Positions 1 to 11,736 of a DNA stretch of 64,000 bases are shown in pieces; within the stretch, counting starts at the first letter, position 1; each line of letters starts with the position of its first letter. Location of the stretch: contig JAHLKI010000040.1 in assembly GCA_025602905.1 (NCBI GenBank), positions 140,128-204,127 on the forward strand, in the 5' to 3' direction. Made by a program: the position numbers and the translations under genes. The stretch comes from Phlyctochytrium arcticum (taxonomy: Eukaryota; Chytridiomycota; Chytridiomycetes; Chytridiales; Chytridiaceae). The notes beneath the pieces are model-generated. The model was not told the origin of the DNA. It saw nothing but the letters and a program-made list of their open reading frames with translations, and ran no database searches.

Positions 1-2178
1 GTGTCACGCCGGACATGTTGCCGACGAAGAGTCGCACCCCGCTCACAGTGGAGGAGATGGCAGAGCGAAGAAAAGCGGCCTTAGAACGACACCAGCAAAG
101 ACAGCAGCTTGCAACATTAAGCTCGGAGATGGCGCCGTCAGATTCCTTGCCTTCGACCATAAACTTGCAGACAGCGCAGGACTCATCCTCCGGCCAAACG
201 CATACAGCACCCTCATCAACATATGACAATGCGGATGAGCCCAAGGGTGAGACCTTGGTAGGCTTCGCTCGTATATACTCAGGTACAATTAGGGTTGGCC
301 AGAAGCTTTACGTCCTTGGTCCCAAGTACAATCCTGCCGCTCCCGAGCTTCACAGAACGGAAATAGTTGTCGAGAGCCTCTATCTCATGATGGGGCGGGA
401 GCTACAAGCATTGCAGGAAGTTCCTGCTGGGAATGTTTTCGGTATAGGTGGACTTGGAGAGCACATCCTCAAAACGGGTACTTTGAGTAGCACACTTAGC
501 TGTCCGAGTTTTGGAAGTGTTTCAACGAGCGCATCTCCTATCGTGCGTGTTGCCCTGGAACCCGTCAACGCCAACGAAATGCAGCAACTTGTCGAAGGGC
601 TTCGGCAGCTGAACCAGGCCGACCCTTGTGTCGAAGTGCTCTTACAAGATTCGGGCGAGCATGTTATCGTTTGTGCTGGGGAGCTTCATTTAGAACGCTG
701 CTTGACAGACCTCCGGGAGCGGTTTGCAAAGATTGATATTCAAGCTTCCCCTCCAATCGTGCCATTTCGGGAAACAATCTCTACATCGCCGGCCTCTATT
801 GCCCAGCAACAACAGCAGCCGCAAGCCTCTATCTTGCAGCACGACTTGGATGGCGGAAACTCAGATATAGAAGGTTGAATTTGCTTTCTTTTCTTTATGC
901 TTTCGAAACTCCTAAAACTTCAATGTCTAGACGAAAAGACGCCCAAAAGCACTCTTCCCATTGGCACCGTCCTCGTCCAAACCCCCAACAAGCTGTGTTC
1001 AATGCGCATACGTGCGGTACCATTACCCACCCGTCTTGCTGTATTTTTGGAGGAGAAGGGTAAAATCTTGCGCTCCCTTGTGGAGGGGTCAGAAGATCTG
1101 TCTTTTGACAAGCTGCGCGAGGGGCCAAAGCTCTTGGCCGAACTGGATGCCACTTTGGAAGAAATCGTAAAAGATGAAGATCGAAAAGACATGGAAGTTT
1201 GGCGGGATGCCTTTAAAAAGTACGTTACCATAGAGGATGCTTTTATGCTGAGAAACTGATTTTTGGCCAGCCTATGGACTTTTGGTCCAAAACGTAATGG
1301 TCCTAATCTCTTGATCAATAAAATTCCGGGATACGAAAGGCAACCTTGGTCGGAATTGCTAACTTCTCGATCAGGCCGATCCAGGACACGCTCGGAAGCG
1401 GTGGATAACTCGTCGCCGAATGAGGAGGATGACCTTAGCGACGGGTTTGTTTCACAAGAGCAGCGTTCCAATCGGATCCCGACTATTCGGCAATTTGAAG
1501 GTAGTATTGATGCCGGCTTCCAATTAGCAACTTTACAAGGCCCGCTCTGTGGCGAACCGCTTATGGGCGTGGCCTTCTATCTGGAGTCCTTCACAATACT
1601 TGGATGGGAGGAAGCCACAGCAGCTCAGACCAGTCTTCTATCTGGCCAAATTATTTCCACAATCAAAGATGGTTGTCGTCAAGCATTCATGTCCTATTCG
1701 CCCCGTCTGATGCTTGCAATGTATTCTTGCGATTTACAAGCTCCTTCCGAAGTCCTCGGAAAAGTGTACGCGGTGCTTGCTCGAAGACGTGGCCGCATCA
1801 TTTCAGAAGAAATGCGGGAGGGAACGCCATTTTTTGAAATCAAAAGTATGCTACCCGTGGTGGAAAGTTTTGGATTCTCCGATGACATTCGCACACGAAC
1901 GTCCGGTGCTGCTAGTCCTCAATTGATTTTCAAAGGGTTTGAGGTTTTGGACATAGATCCGTTCTGGGTACCTTCCACCACCGAAGAGTTGGAAGATTTG
2001 GGCGAAAAGGCGGACCGAGAAAACCTTGCAAGAAAGTATATGGATGATGTCCGGAAGCGAAAGGTAGAAAGCTCTGAATTTTTCCAAAAGTATGCAGCAC
2101 TCATTTTTTCTCAAGGGCTTATTGGTGGAGCGGAAAATCGTTGAACATGCCGAGAAGCAGCGGACGCTCAAGAAATAA
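1..2178 (+). CDS. EFL1: EFL1/Ria1 ribosome-assembly GTPase, 3' part (5' end outside window)
   Basis: C-terminal two thirds of elongation factor-like 1, the EF-2-related cytoplasmic GTPase that with SBDS releases eIF6/Tif6 from pre-60S subunits. The N-terminal G domain lies before the window. Visible are an EF-2-like domain II (GFARIYSGTIRVGQKLYVLG), domain III with the GELHLERCL motif, and C-terminal domain IV/V regions including RTRTSGAASPQLIFKGFEVL. A charged insert before domain II (about codons 5-75) is typical of EFL1 rather than EF-2. Three introns are inferred from frame continuity: 874-930, 1220-1270 and 2064-2115. Splicing the last one gives a family-typical C-terminus ending KIVEHAEKQRTLKK with TAA at 2176-2178. 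Convergent with the next gene, 88 bp away. Confidence 0.93.
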
Positions 2179-2266
2179 CATGCAGGAGATGTCCAAAATT
2201 TCTATTTACTTTACTTTCCATTTATGTAACTACTTGAACGCATGCTATGTATTTTCAGAAACTAAT

Positions 2267-3666
2267 TTAACGGGCCGCGAAGTCTCTTACAGGCTCAAGT
2301 GGTTGAACCCATACGATTTCACCATTTTTGAAGCCAAGACTTTTCAAACTGGCAGTGACGCTGTACGGTTCGAGAGATCCACCAGCATAGTTGTCAAACG
2401 GGTCGCCACCGACAGGCGTACCAATTCTGAACCTTCTGGCTGTGCCAAAAACGGAGTCATACACACTCCCTCTCCATGTTCCTTTCCGAGCCTTGGGTAA
2501 ACCGGACTCTAGCCCGAGTGCATGGATCACATGCGCATCCTTGCAAACAAGCCGCTGAAGCATATCAATGGATATGTCCAGAGTCGGTATGTGAACAACA
2601 ACTCCCTCTATGGATGGGATGGCCACTTTCCGGAGTGTGACGGGATCGGTATTGGCATTAATGGGGTTTGCCGCAGGAACTGCAAATGGATTAGCTCCTG
2701 AGATTGGCGATGTTGAAGTACTGGCCGTTTGACTGAACAAGGACGATTGGTTACGCGGAGAGAAGATGCGAATAAGAACATGAAGAGAGTTTGCGCCTCG
2801 AGGAATGGGCTAAGAATCCGAATTTAAGAACAAGCTCTGCTCTGATAAGTATGAAAGCTTACCCCGCCCTTAATGTATGCAGACTCGCGCTCAAAGTACT
2901 CGCGCCCCCACTTAGGTTCAACCCCGTTGCGGATGACACTTTCAGCTTCTAGTTCAAACTCCTTTTCGCGCTTCTTGTGCGTTTCGCCCCACTCGTAAAC
3001 ATCGTCCATACCTTCGTTCACTGCATGTATCTTGTTAATGACCACGGAGAATGTAGTTGCTAACAGAGAGCCGCGCCCTTACTGATGTCTTCCATTGTCT
3101 CGTACATATCAAGGCGTGTGTCGTATTTTTCTTGCCTCTGACGAATAGTTTTCAAATCCTCTTCTACGTTCGCATATCTTATTCCCTAGATGTAATTATG
3201 CATCAACGATCAGGTTCGCAAGATGTGTGGGAAAATTCTACCTTGATGGCCTCCACCTCCGCTCGGTTGATGACATGATTCGAGACAAGTAACTGGGCTC
3301 TTGTATCGATCATGACCCCAGCCTCGAAATTTCGGTCCCCTGTTACCCGATAGTGGGCAATTTGATGTGCAAGACATTTGGCTTTCTGAACATCGCCTTT
3401 TTGAGCAAAGGAACGCAGTTGTGCCATCTTTGTAACAGACCCAATCAGTGCTCGCACATCCTCATAGCTTGCGCCGGTTATCCTCGTACCAAATGACGTT
3501 CCTTGCGCTCCAAATCTCCGCGATCACGCCTCAACTCTCGCTGTGTGCGTTCAGCATTCACTCGAGCTTCTCTTAAGCGCCGGTCACGGCGATACATAGG
3601 ACCGGACACGAACCATGCATCAAGGCCATGTATCGGTCGACTGTTTGTAGATGTTGGCGTTGCCAT
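2267..3666 (-). CDS. ESCRT-III/Snf7-like protein with ubiquitin-like C-terminus
   Basis: Start taken at the ATG on 3666 (MATPTSTNSRP). The first 200 residues follow the ESCRT-III/CHMP core: basic helix 1 (RDRRLREARVNAERTQRELR), then DLERKERHL, then a helical hairpin with FAQKGDVQKAKCLAHQIAHY and MIDTRAQLLVSNHVINRAEV, then EKYDTRLDMYETMEDI and EGMDDVYEW. ESCRT-III proteins polymerise on membranes for budding and scission. The C-terminal 130 residues are not ESCRT-III: they contain VVVHIPTLDISIDMLQRLV and SLKSLGFKNGEIVWVQ, a pattern like a beta-grasp/ubiquitin-like fold. Several introns are inferred, one of only 29 nt (3461-3489). ESCRT-III-like membership is fairly sure; the exact paralogue and the ubiquitin-like fold are inference. 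Confidence 0.68.
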
Positions 3667-3913
3667 TTTGGTGCTGGATCGATGGATATACAGTGTAATT
3701 TTCGGCAGAACACTTGAAATGCCCAAGACGTCTAATCACGTCGGAGAGTTGATTACGTACTCACAAGATGCCAATGCAACTGAGATGCAAGAGTTGCATT
3801 GCAAGATTTTGACAGTCTCCACGCACACAAAAAGTCACTTGCAAAAACATCTACCATATTTATCAATTCGGTACAAAACTATGTTACATTTGAAAAGGCT
3901 TCAGTAGCCCCAT

Positions 3914-5380
3914 TTATTTAACCTCCTATATAACGGATCGTGAGTAATTAGTTGATTTACGCTTTCCGTACCAGCATATTACCTGCACATTAAGCTCTCC
4001 AATAAACAACGTTCGATCATTGCTCGCCGAAGCAATGATTGTGTCCGTCCAGTCCACCTGGTTGCAAACGCCTTTGTGACCAGGGAGCTTGTACACAATT
4101 CTTTGTGATGAGACATCCCAAACTACAACAGATCTATCACCACTGCCGCTGGCAATATAGTCACCATCGGGTGACCAACATGGGCGAATCAAATTCTTCT
4201 CAAATCCATGCGGAGCCCCTGGCGAGCAGTTCAGTTAGAACAGTTGAGTGAAACAACGCTTGGCGCGATCCAACATTACCCTCAAAAATGCGCTGAAGGC
4301 GAGTTCCAGCTGCAGCAAAAGGTTTCACGTCCCAAATTCGGACTGAATAGAAAGTTTGCGTGACTAAAAGCATGTAGAAGTCCATTCCAGAATTTCGTAC
4401 CAGTATTATCCATGGCATTGCTCAGCAGAGAATCTCCGTCAGGGCTTATCCTCAAGCCAGTGATCGTATCAAAGTGACCAGATAATGTATAAGAGACCTC
4501 GTCCTTCCTGAGATCCCAAGCCTTTTTCAAAAAGTATTAGGTACCCGAACCCCAAGGTGTAAGCGACTTCCTACTGACCCGAATTTGATTATCTATTCCG
4601 CCCGCGAAGACCATTCCCCCATCGTCGCTAATACAGGTTGCCGTTATGGGATACTTGTTCTCGAAAGATTTGATTGGATGTTTCGATAGCGGATCCCAAA
4701 TTTTGACAGAACCGTCATCGCTGCCACTGACTACAAGGCCATTCCCTCGTTTCGATGACGCTACCGAGTTGACATATGATTCATGTCCCCTCATCTTCTT
4801 TATCCGCTCGCCAGTTTCTACATCCCATGCGCCAATAGATTTATCGGTTGATGCTGAGTATAAACGCCTATAGGACAAGATGAGCTACCTGTCCGGCAAG
4901 CAAGTAATGCAACATTCCTCACTTTTCGTCACTTGACCAGTTAACCTCCATTATAGCCCCTGTATGCCCCTTGAGAGACATAACATTCTTGCATTCACCA
5001 TGGGTTTCCCATAAGTCTGCGTGTTATGCACCTTTAATCTCAGCTACGTAGTTGCGCTCAGAAGCCACATACATATCATGCGATCGAACGAGCCTGATGC
5101 CAGAAGCCGTCCCCTTGGGCTAAACCGGCATGTAAAAACTTCTCCTTCATGACCGGAAAGCAGCATTATTGGGGCCTGAAGATCCGATGTTCGCTTCACC
5201 TGAGAAAGGGGTAAAGACTTGAAGGACCAAAGATAAACAATAGGAAGGAATATTTACCGTCCTAATTACTGCCCGCTGCGGTATACTTGCTGTTACAAGC
5301 GAGGTAGAAGCATCAGCATCGCTTTTGGCTTTCTTGATCAGTGCCCCAAAAGGGTCGTCAGCTTTCCGTTTGTCTGCCAT
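3914..5380 (-). CDS. SNRNP40: U5 snRNP 40 kDa WD40 protein (SNRNP40)
   Basis: WD40 beta-propeller of the U5 snRNP that contacts Prp8 in the spliceosome. Start at 5380 (MADKRKADDPFGALIKKAK), a lysine-rich N-terminus like that of the family. Successive blades can be read: LYSASTDKSIGAWDVETGER, VVSGSDDGSVKIWDPLSKH, GGMVFAGGIDNQIR then WDLRKDE, VRIWDVKPFAAAGTRLQRIF, and IASGSGDRSVVVWDVSSQRI. The order and the PFAAAGTRLQRIFEG segment are diagnostic for U5-40K. At least five introns of about 55-70 nt are needed. The last one joins LNVQ to EVK with TAA at 3914-3916. Divergent from ERCC8 over 189 bp. Confidence 0.92.
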
Positions 5381-5569
5381 GTTGAAGATCAGTCCTTGTT
5401 ACAGGTTGCCTCACTTTCGGATTTTGCTGGAGGATTGACGCTTTGATGGACCCTACGAGGGCACGTGACGGCACGCTGCGCAGATCCGCAGATTCAAGCT
5501 CCAAGGTTTGAGCTTTGTTGAGCTTTGGAGTGGAGCGGAGGGAGCGGTCGTTCTACAACCGTTGGACAT
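5381..5569. promoter_or_regulatory. Shared divergent promoter region SNRNP40/ERCC8
   Basis: The two start codons (5380 minus, 5570 plus) are 189 bp apart, so both promoters and 5' leaders must lie here. It contains a CACGTG E-box-type hexamer at 5463-5468 and GC-rich stretches but no obvious TATA box. Shared control is inference. Confidence 0.4.
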
Positions 5570-7186
5570 ATGACTCTACGATTGCTCCGTGGACGAGAAG
5601 AACGCTTGCCCAGTGAAACCTTGCAGAGACACGTACTGTCGAGCCAACTGTCTTCCTTGGAACTGAGTACAACCAGGGCAATCAAGAAGGCCTCGCACGG
5701 CCCGATACGGACAATTGACCTGGACGCGGCCGAATCTCGTTTGTAGGCACTTGACTTGACTCTATCTGCATGCAGCTGTTTTGAATGATTCATCGGCCAC
5801 AGTCTCCTCTCCGGTAGTGCAGATAGTCGCATTCATCTTTATGATCTGGATGAAAATCAGCCCGTGCGCAGAAGACCTGAGATTGATCAAGGATCATCGC
5901 TCTCGCTGCCCAAAACTACATACGTCTGCAAACCCATAGCATCAGTGGACAGGTCACTGTCTCAATGCTCTCTTGAGTGAAGCGTTGAAGCTTACATTGC
6001 CCAGGCATGTAGGTCATAAGTATAGCGTCACCGCAGTGAGGTGGTTCCCTCGCGATACAGGCCTTTTTACAACATCATCGATGGACGGTGAACTGAAAGT
6101 TTGGGACACCAATGTTTTCAAGGTTCAGCGATATGCTTGAGAAAAGATCCCATTTTTAATTCCTTGACAGAGCGTGACTACTTTCGCCATTGGCTCCCAC
6201 GTTTATGTTCACGAACATTCACCCATATCGCTAAATCATAGTTTGATCGCAAGTGGGTGGGCCTATAGCTACAAAGGTATATTCATCGGCCTGATTATTA
6301 TTTAGCTGGTACGATGGAAGCACCGGTCCGATTGTGCGACTTACGCAGCGGGGCTTATGTCCAAGTCCTATCTGGTATTTTAGTTCTGGCGCTTTTCACC
6401 TATTGATGAAGTCCTTTGAATGTTCTCATTAGGGCATAGAGGGGCCGTCCTGTCTGTCAAATGGTCCCCGCGAGATGAGTACCTTCTCGCGTCAGGAAGG
6501 TAAAAATCGAACCCGATAAGTCCGGTACTTCCATTGATGTTGGCTGCAGCGCAGATCATGGTATACGACTTTGGGATGTTCGTAAAGCGCGAACATGTCT
6601 GTTGTCATTAGATCAACATAATACGAATACGGGTAAGCCAGCGCCACTTAGTGCCCTGGGTTGACAAACTGATTCGATCAGACAGCGTCCATTCCACGTC
6701 ACGGCTCTGTGTCGGCACACAATGGATCGGTGAATGGTTTGGCATTCACTTCAGATGGATTGCATCTTGTTTCCACGGGACATGATGAAACTATCCGTCT
6801 TTGGGATGTTTTTGCGGGAAAGAACGCGTTGGTAATATTGTGTGGTATGATTACTGACGTCTTGCGTGCAGCTTAACAATGGTGTACAATAGGTTAATTA
6901 CGGTCCACATGTACGCAACCGAGTCGACCACGTTCTGCAGCCCGTCATCTCCCCACTCAATGCAACGGAAACTCCCTTAATTTTCCATCCTTCGGATAAC
7001 CGGCAAATCCTAGCGTTCAATCTGTGGACCGGAAAACTTGAGATGCGTCTTCGACGGCACGCCGGGCGTGTCAGCTGCGTAGCATTGCGGGACAATGCCA
7101 ATTCGTTTGAGCTATATTCAGGGGGTAATGATCACGAAATCCTGTGCTGGCAGTCCCGACGCGCCAAAGAAGATTTATCTGATTAA
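5570..7186 (+). CDS. ERCC8: ERCC8/CSA WD40 repair protein
   Basis: Orthologue of Cockayne syndrome A (yeast Rad28), substrate receptor of the CUL4-DDB1 ubiquitin ligase in transcription-coupled repair. The N-terminus has the family pattern: [18 protein letters not shown], then [19 protein letters not shown] across the first intron. Later blades include [88 protein letters not shown] and [18 protein letters not shown] chose the ATG at 5570 because it gives the usual short leader; an in-frame upstream start at 5525 is possible. Many introns are present. It ends in TAA 7184-7186, interlocked with the stop of the opposite gene. Confidence 0.88.
7183..7186. other. Interlocked convergent stop codons (TTAA)
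   Basis: The plus-strand TAA of ERCC8 (7184-7186) and the minus-strand TAA of the LAM/SIP3-like gene (7185-7183) lie on the same palindromic TTAA, so the coding regions overlap by 4 bp. Each 3' UTR must therefore run antisense through the other coding sequence. Confidence 0.8.
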
Positions 7187-10100
7187 TAAGTGCGCTTGCT
7201 CCTCTGACTTATTTCTCGGATAACCAGCGATACTGAGTCGCAGCCCTTACGTGGAACACTTCTGCAATCCGCGCCAACTTCTGCCACCCAATTTATGTAC
7301 ATGATCCACACGATTTGACCCTCCAAACTACGAGCAATCTCAAGCAGGTCCTTCAGTTCTTGCTCTACCAAGCCCAACGTCACATGTGCTTCAGCTAAGC
7401 GAAGCTGCATTGCCTGATGGGAGTCGTCAGAGTAGGCCCCCTGTCGCTCGTTCTTGTTGCGGAGAAAGGTTGTCCAGTTCCCATTTATTGGCAGGAAGTG
7501 TGCATTTGCGAAAGACTCAAAGCTGATATACAAAGTCAGCAAACGGAAAAAATTACGCAACGCCTCACGCATGTTGGGTTACGGACCTCTTTGTCACTAG
7601 CGAGGAATATCTGTTTTTTACCATACGTGACCAATCTTGCGCCCACATGTTTGGTATGGTGGTGATGGAATGATGTGGAGAAGGGTGGCGATAAAGTCGC
7701 ACATTCATAAGCAAGGAACAACATAGTAATAAAAGTAAAGCATTCACGATCCATCGCGAAGAAATCCCAAGAAAGTCCGAATTTTTTGATGAATCCTGTG
7801 TATCTCTTGATGCCGCGTGCGATTGCATAACTTTGCTGATGGAGGGTGTAACAGCATCGAACTCTGCTGCGTGGGCGAGGTCTCCCGAAACCTTTCCCTT
7901 ATGATCCCCAATAGCTTGCTGCAATAGAACGGCACAATCGGCAGCACCATCTTTGCCATATTCAGCCACGTAGTTACAGCGCAATCCTGTTCAATACAGT
8001 AATGCTTACCAGCCAAGCCCTTGAATGCTGCCGATTTTATCATGCCTGGTATCTCCGTTAGAATTTTCTCGCTTCGAGCCTTTCTCGATTGTCACCTTTA
8101 ACAAGAGGGTTCTGGGAAGAATTAATAATCGGTGGCATGTCAATGATGATAAAGAAGGGACCTACCTTGAAAAACTTTATACCACATGTAATGACCAGTC
8201 TGCATGAGGTTTTTGAAAGCCAAGTAATACAGTAACGGGTGATAGGACTGAAAGCATCTCCATACGGTACGGACGGAGTGCTACTTTGTGCTTCGACCAC
8301 ATAGACACTGTACCCCTTTGTTCAGCTGGTTTTCCTCCTCTACATAAGCGTTGCAACATACAGGTATTCGGATTTCTTCATGATTTTTTCTGAGCAGAGG
8401 ACGTCAGCCTCTTTGGCTTTCACTGTACGCGACAACAAAGTGAGATTGAGTGTTGATTTGGTAGGATCCAAGAAGATATATGTCTCACCCATCGGATTGT
8501 TGACCTGCATGGTGTATTTAACTTCCCGGGTAGAGTTCGGACCTTCTGACCATTGTCCCTGTGTTCTGCCTGAACTGCCAGTTATTTTCTGCGTCGCTCT
8601 GAACCATTCGAAAACTGTCAAGACCTGATTCTCCGCGGCGTGGGTGGAATTTCTGGGTCCAGAACGAAGGATCATTTCCAAATAGTATCTCGAATACTTG
8701 CTGAATTTTTCGTTAGTAATCAATCTACTTGGCATTGAAGTTTGTGCTTGCTTTTGCTGGGGCATGAAGAACCAAATCCAACTCTTTTTTCTCCAGATGA
8801 TCGTCACAACCACAAACCTCCTCTCCTATAGGAGGTTGGAATCCCGGAGGTGGCTCAAATTCTTATATACCTAGTAAGCGCACCATTCGAAACCCACGGG
8901 GTTAGTCTTACCGGAATTAACGGGAGGTATTCGACTGTAAAAAAAGCTGAGACGCTGACCATTATTTTTCGGTGATAATTGTTACTTACAAATCTTTTGG
9001 GCTGGTCACCATAGGGGAGTCCGCGAGACTTGGCTCCTTGTCTTCTTGTCCTTCCAAGCCAGCCTCTGATGATTTGTTTCGGTTAAAAGAGTCAAGAAGC
9101 TCTTGAGGCCGCAAACGCTGATCGTTACCAGTTAGCCAATGATTTTTTCCCACGTTTTTCAACATACATTCTCATCATCAACGAGCGAATTCTGCCAGGC
9201 CGCCTTCAGGTTAAAATAATGGGTGTCGTCCTTGAGGATTGTCAAAAACCCTATGCTTGTTTCGGGAGTTGTGACAATGATGGTGGCAGACAGTGGTCCT
9301 TTTCGCTGAACAACGGAAACGAGCGTTTTCAATTCGGCAACAAACTATAGAAAGGTTCAAATGTATGTCGCATGAATGCGAACAGGGGTCTTACGATCTT
9401 GACAAACCCAAGTATATTCGAGTAGAAACAAACACGATCGTATGTGACATATACTCGTCCTTGCACTCCAATTTCCTTTTGCATCGCGCAAGAGAACGCT
9501 TTTGTAAGTGCATTCTTTAGTGAACGCTCTAATGTTCTCTCTGAGAATTGCTTAGAACGTACCGTCAATTACCCAATCGTTTGCTGGGACAGACTTCAGC
9601 AAGCGGTGCAGTTTGACATTATCTTTCTTCAATGCACTGTCATTGTACACCAGTTTCGGCTGATCCTCCGGAGAAGGTAAAGCACTATCGGTAACCTTTT
9701 CGGGACCTTCCGCTTCCCCGAGAATTCCGCCTCCATCATCATCATCGTCTTCTTCTTCTTCTACCCCCAATTGTGGGTTATGTATGAGATCATGCGTTAC
9801 ACTCGATAACCGAATTTCGCGCAAAGGAACTCCTTCGTCATCTTCCTCCCCAATCAATGCTTCACCTATCAAGCTGTTCGCGGAAGGTTGCCCAGCTGCC
9901 GCATACTTGGCCGCCTCAATTGCGGTGATCCAGTTATTCATCTCATCTTCCGATTCCGCCTGCAGAAGAATGTTATGACGGCTAAGAAATGGTCAGCCCT
10001 GCATATCGAGCCTGACTGGACGACTATGCATACGTTTTCACCGTTGACAGCTCAAAGCAAAAGCGCCTGTCTTCACCTCTAGCAACTCGCACGCTACACA

Positions 10101-11569
10101 GAAGTATATTGAGCGCGGGTGTGCCAAGTACTACCCCGCCTTGTTTTCCGGACACCAAACAATATGATATTCCCCCATTTTTCAGCATGAACCAGACTCG
10201 GTGCCAACTTAGAGTTGTAAGCCCTTTAGTGCCGATGGTTTTCTTCCACAGATAACTAACAAGGCCGTTGTGATTAATATTCTCTAGTCGAGCCGAAATC
10301 TCGAATTTAACTAACCCTTCCTTCTCAGGTGGTGTCTCTGCGCCAGGAATACCCGGTACAGGTGTTGAACGCATGACACTCTTTACTCCAACTGTTCCTT
10401 CCGGTGCCTGCGTCTGAGAAACACCCGGGGTTACTTGGGGTTTAGCTTTCACAACCGTTTCTTCTTCTATATTTCTCCTTTGTGAATCCAGTTTAGCAGC
10501 GCCATGGTTTCGTACTCTGACAGTCTAAGCAAACCATGGCGTTGCGAGTTATGACACCTCAATTCGATTCATATTATGCACAAACGCACCTCTTCTAAGT
10601 TGCTTTTAAGCTTGGCTAGCACCGGGACCAACTCTTTCACGACCTTCCAGGAACTGTCGTGAAACTCACAATGAGAATTTATCAAGCTCATCAGATTCCC
10701 CATCATCAGGCTATGAGATCGGACGCGAAATAAAATGATTTGATGCGTGAACTCGAAAGAAGCACGAAGGTATTGCTTGCGAATTTCGTACAATACGAAT
10801 GCTTCCTAGAAAAATCTATAAGTATATTTTCCACGAGGTGGGACTGCTTGCCGCAATCACCTCACGAAGAGCGCTGCTATCTTTGGAGCGTGATAAGCCT
10901 GCATATCTGGCAGTGGCATTCTCATATCGCTCCAGTCGTCGATCGTAGCTGCGGCTAACTTCCTACGTCAATGACTCAGTAGAGCAGGTGCCACATACGG
11001 CGAGGACAACAATACTTTTATCTCTTTGACATCTTGTTTCAGGAAACCCTGGAATGGCTCAATGAGTTGTTCGTTGATATCATCAATCTAAATTTTCGCC
11101 AAATTAGCACCCAGTGGAGAGTTTCTGATTTTCTCGGCTACCATTTTGGCCTTGTTGATATTGATGTGCTGGAGCGCATCGCCCGTCATTCGAGTAATGG
11201 ATCGTTCTGGGGGGTTGTTTTAGTTTCTCATCCGACACATCAACGGTTTGATGTGTACCAATGAGGTCAGATGAAGATTGAGCGATCAGCTTGGATATCA
11301 CGCTCCGCTGGACCTCGTTGGTTTCTGTTACAACATTCTTAGTCTGCTGTACTGGTAGAGCATGAACTGGAATAGTTCATACTCAACATATTTTCCGTAT
11401 ATAGGCGGAGGCCCCTGCACAATCCATCAAGCCATTTTGTCAGAGCGTCCAACTCGACTTGAAATTGTGAGATGTTGGCCCGATAAAAGGGAGAGTCCGT
11501 TTTGGCTAGTTCCAAAGAAAAGAGAGAATTTTCAATTAGAGCACCATCGGAGTTGGGCGGCTCTTCCAT
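7183..11569 (-). CDS. LAM/SIP3 family sterol-transfer protein (BAR-PH-GRAM-VASt-TM)
   Basis: Large multi-exon gene encoding a membrane-contact-site lipid transfer protein of the yeast Lam1/Sip3 type. In order from the start near 11569: a helical BAR-like region (DSPFYRANISQFQVELDALT, RKQYLRASFEFTHQIILF, WKVVKELVPVLAKLKSNLEE); a PH domain (GLTTLSWHRVWFMLKNGGIS, ending RRFCFELSTVKT); an acidic linker; a GRAM segment (CAMQKEIGVQGRVYVTYDRV then CFYSNILGF); a VASt/StARkin region (GQWSEGPNSTREVKYTMQVN then NPMGETYIF); and a hydrophobic anchor WIVNALLLLLCCSLLMNVRL near 7700. A short helical tail follows. Family members move sterol between ER and plasma membrane. Exon borders were not all resolved. 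The stop is TAA 7185-7183. Confidence 0.83.
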
Positions 11570-11736
11570 ATTGATGCCTGGCAAATGAAGGCAGCGAAAT
11601 GACCTGTGGAAAAAGCTGCACTGTCCCACTGTCACGACTCCGACGCGCCTGTCACGTGGCCCATCATCTTGTGGTGCCTCGGCCAAAGTCTTGTTGAACG
11701 CTCATTCGCCATCTGTGACTTCACTCGCGAACAGAA
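11570..11736. promoter_or_regulatory. Divergent promoter region LAM/SIP3-like / VPS3844
   Basis: The two translation starts are 167 bp apart on opposite strands, so the core promoters are compressed into this interval. No TATA box is evident. It holds a CACGTG hexamer close to the middle (AGCGTGACAGG and GTCACGTGGCC contexts around 11640-11660). A regulatory role is inference. Confidence 0.35.

Noticed and set aside
2141..2500. 119-codon plus-strand open frame after EFL1
   Set aside because: It begins in the EFL1 last exon in another frame and is antisense to the ESCRT-III-like gene.
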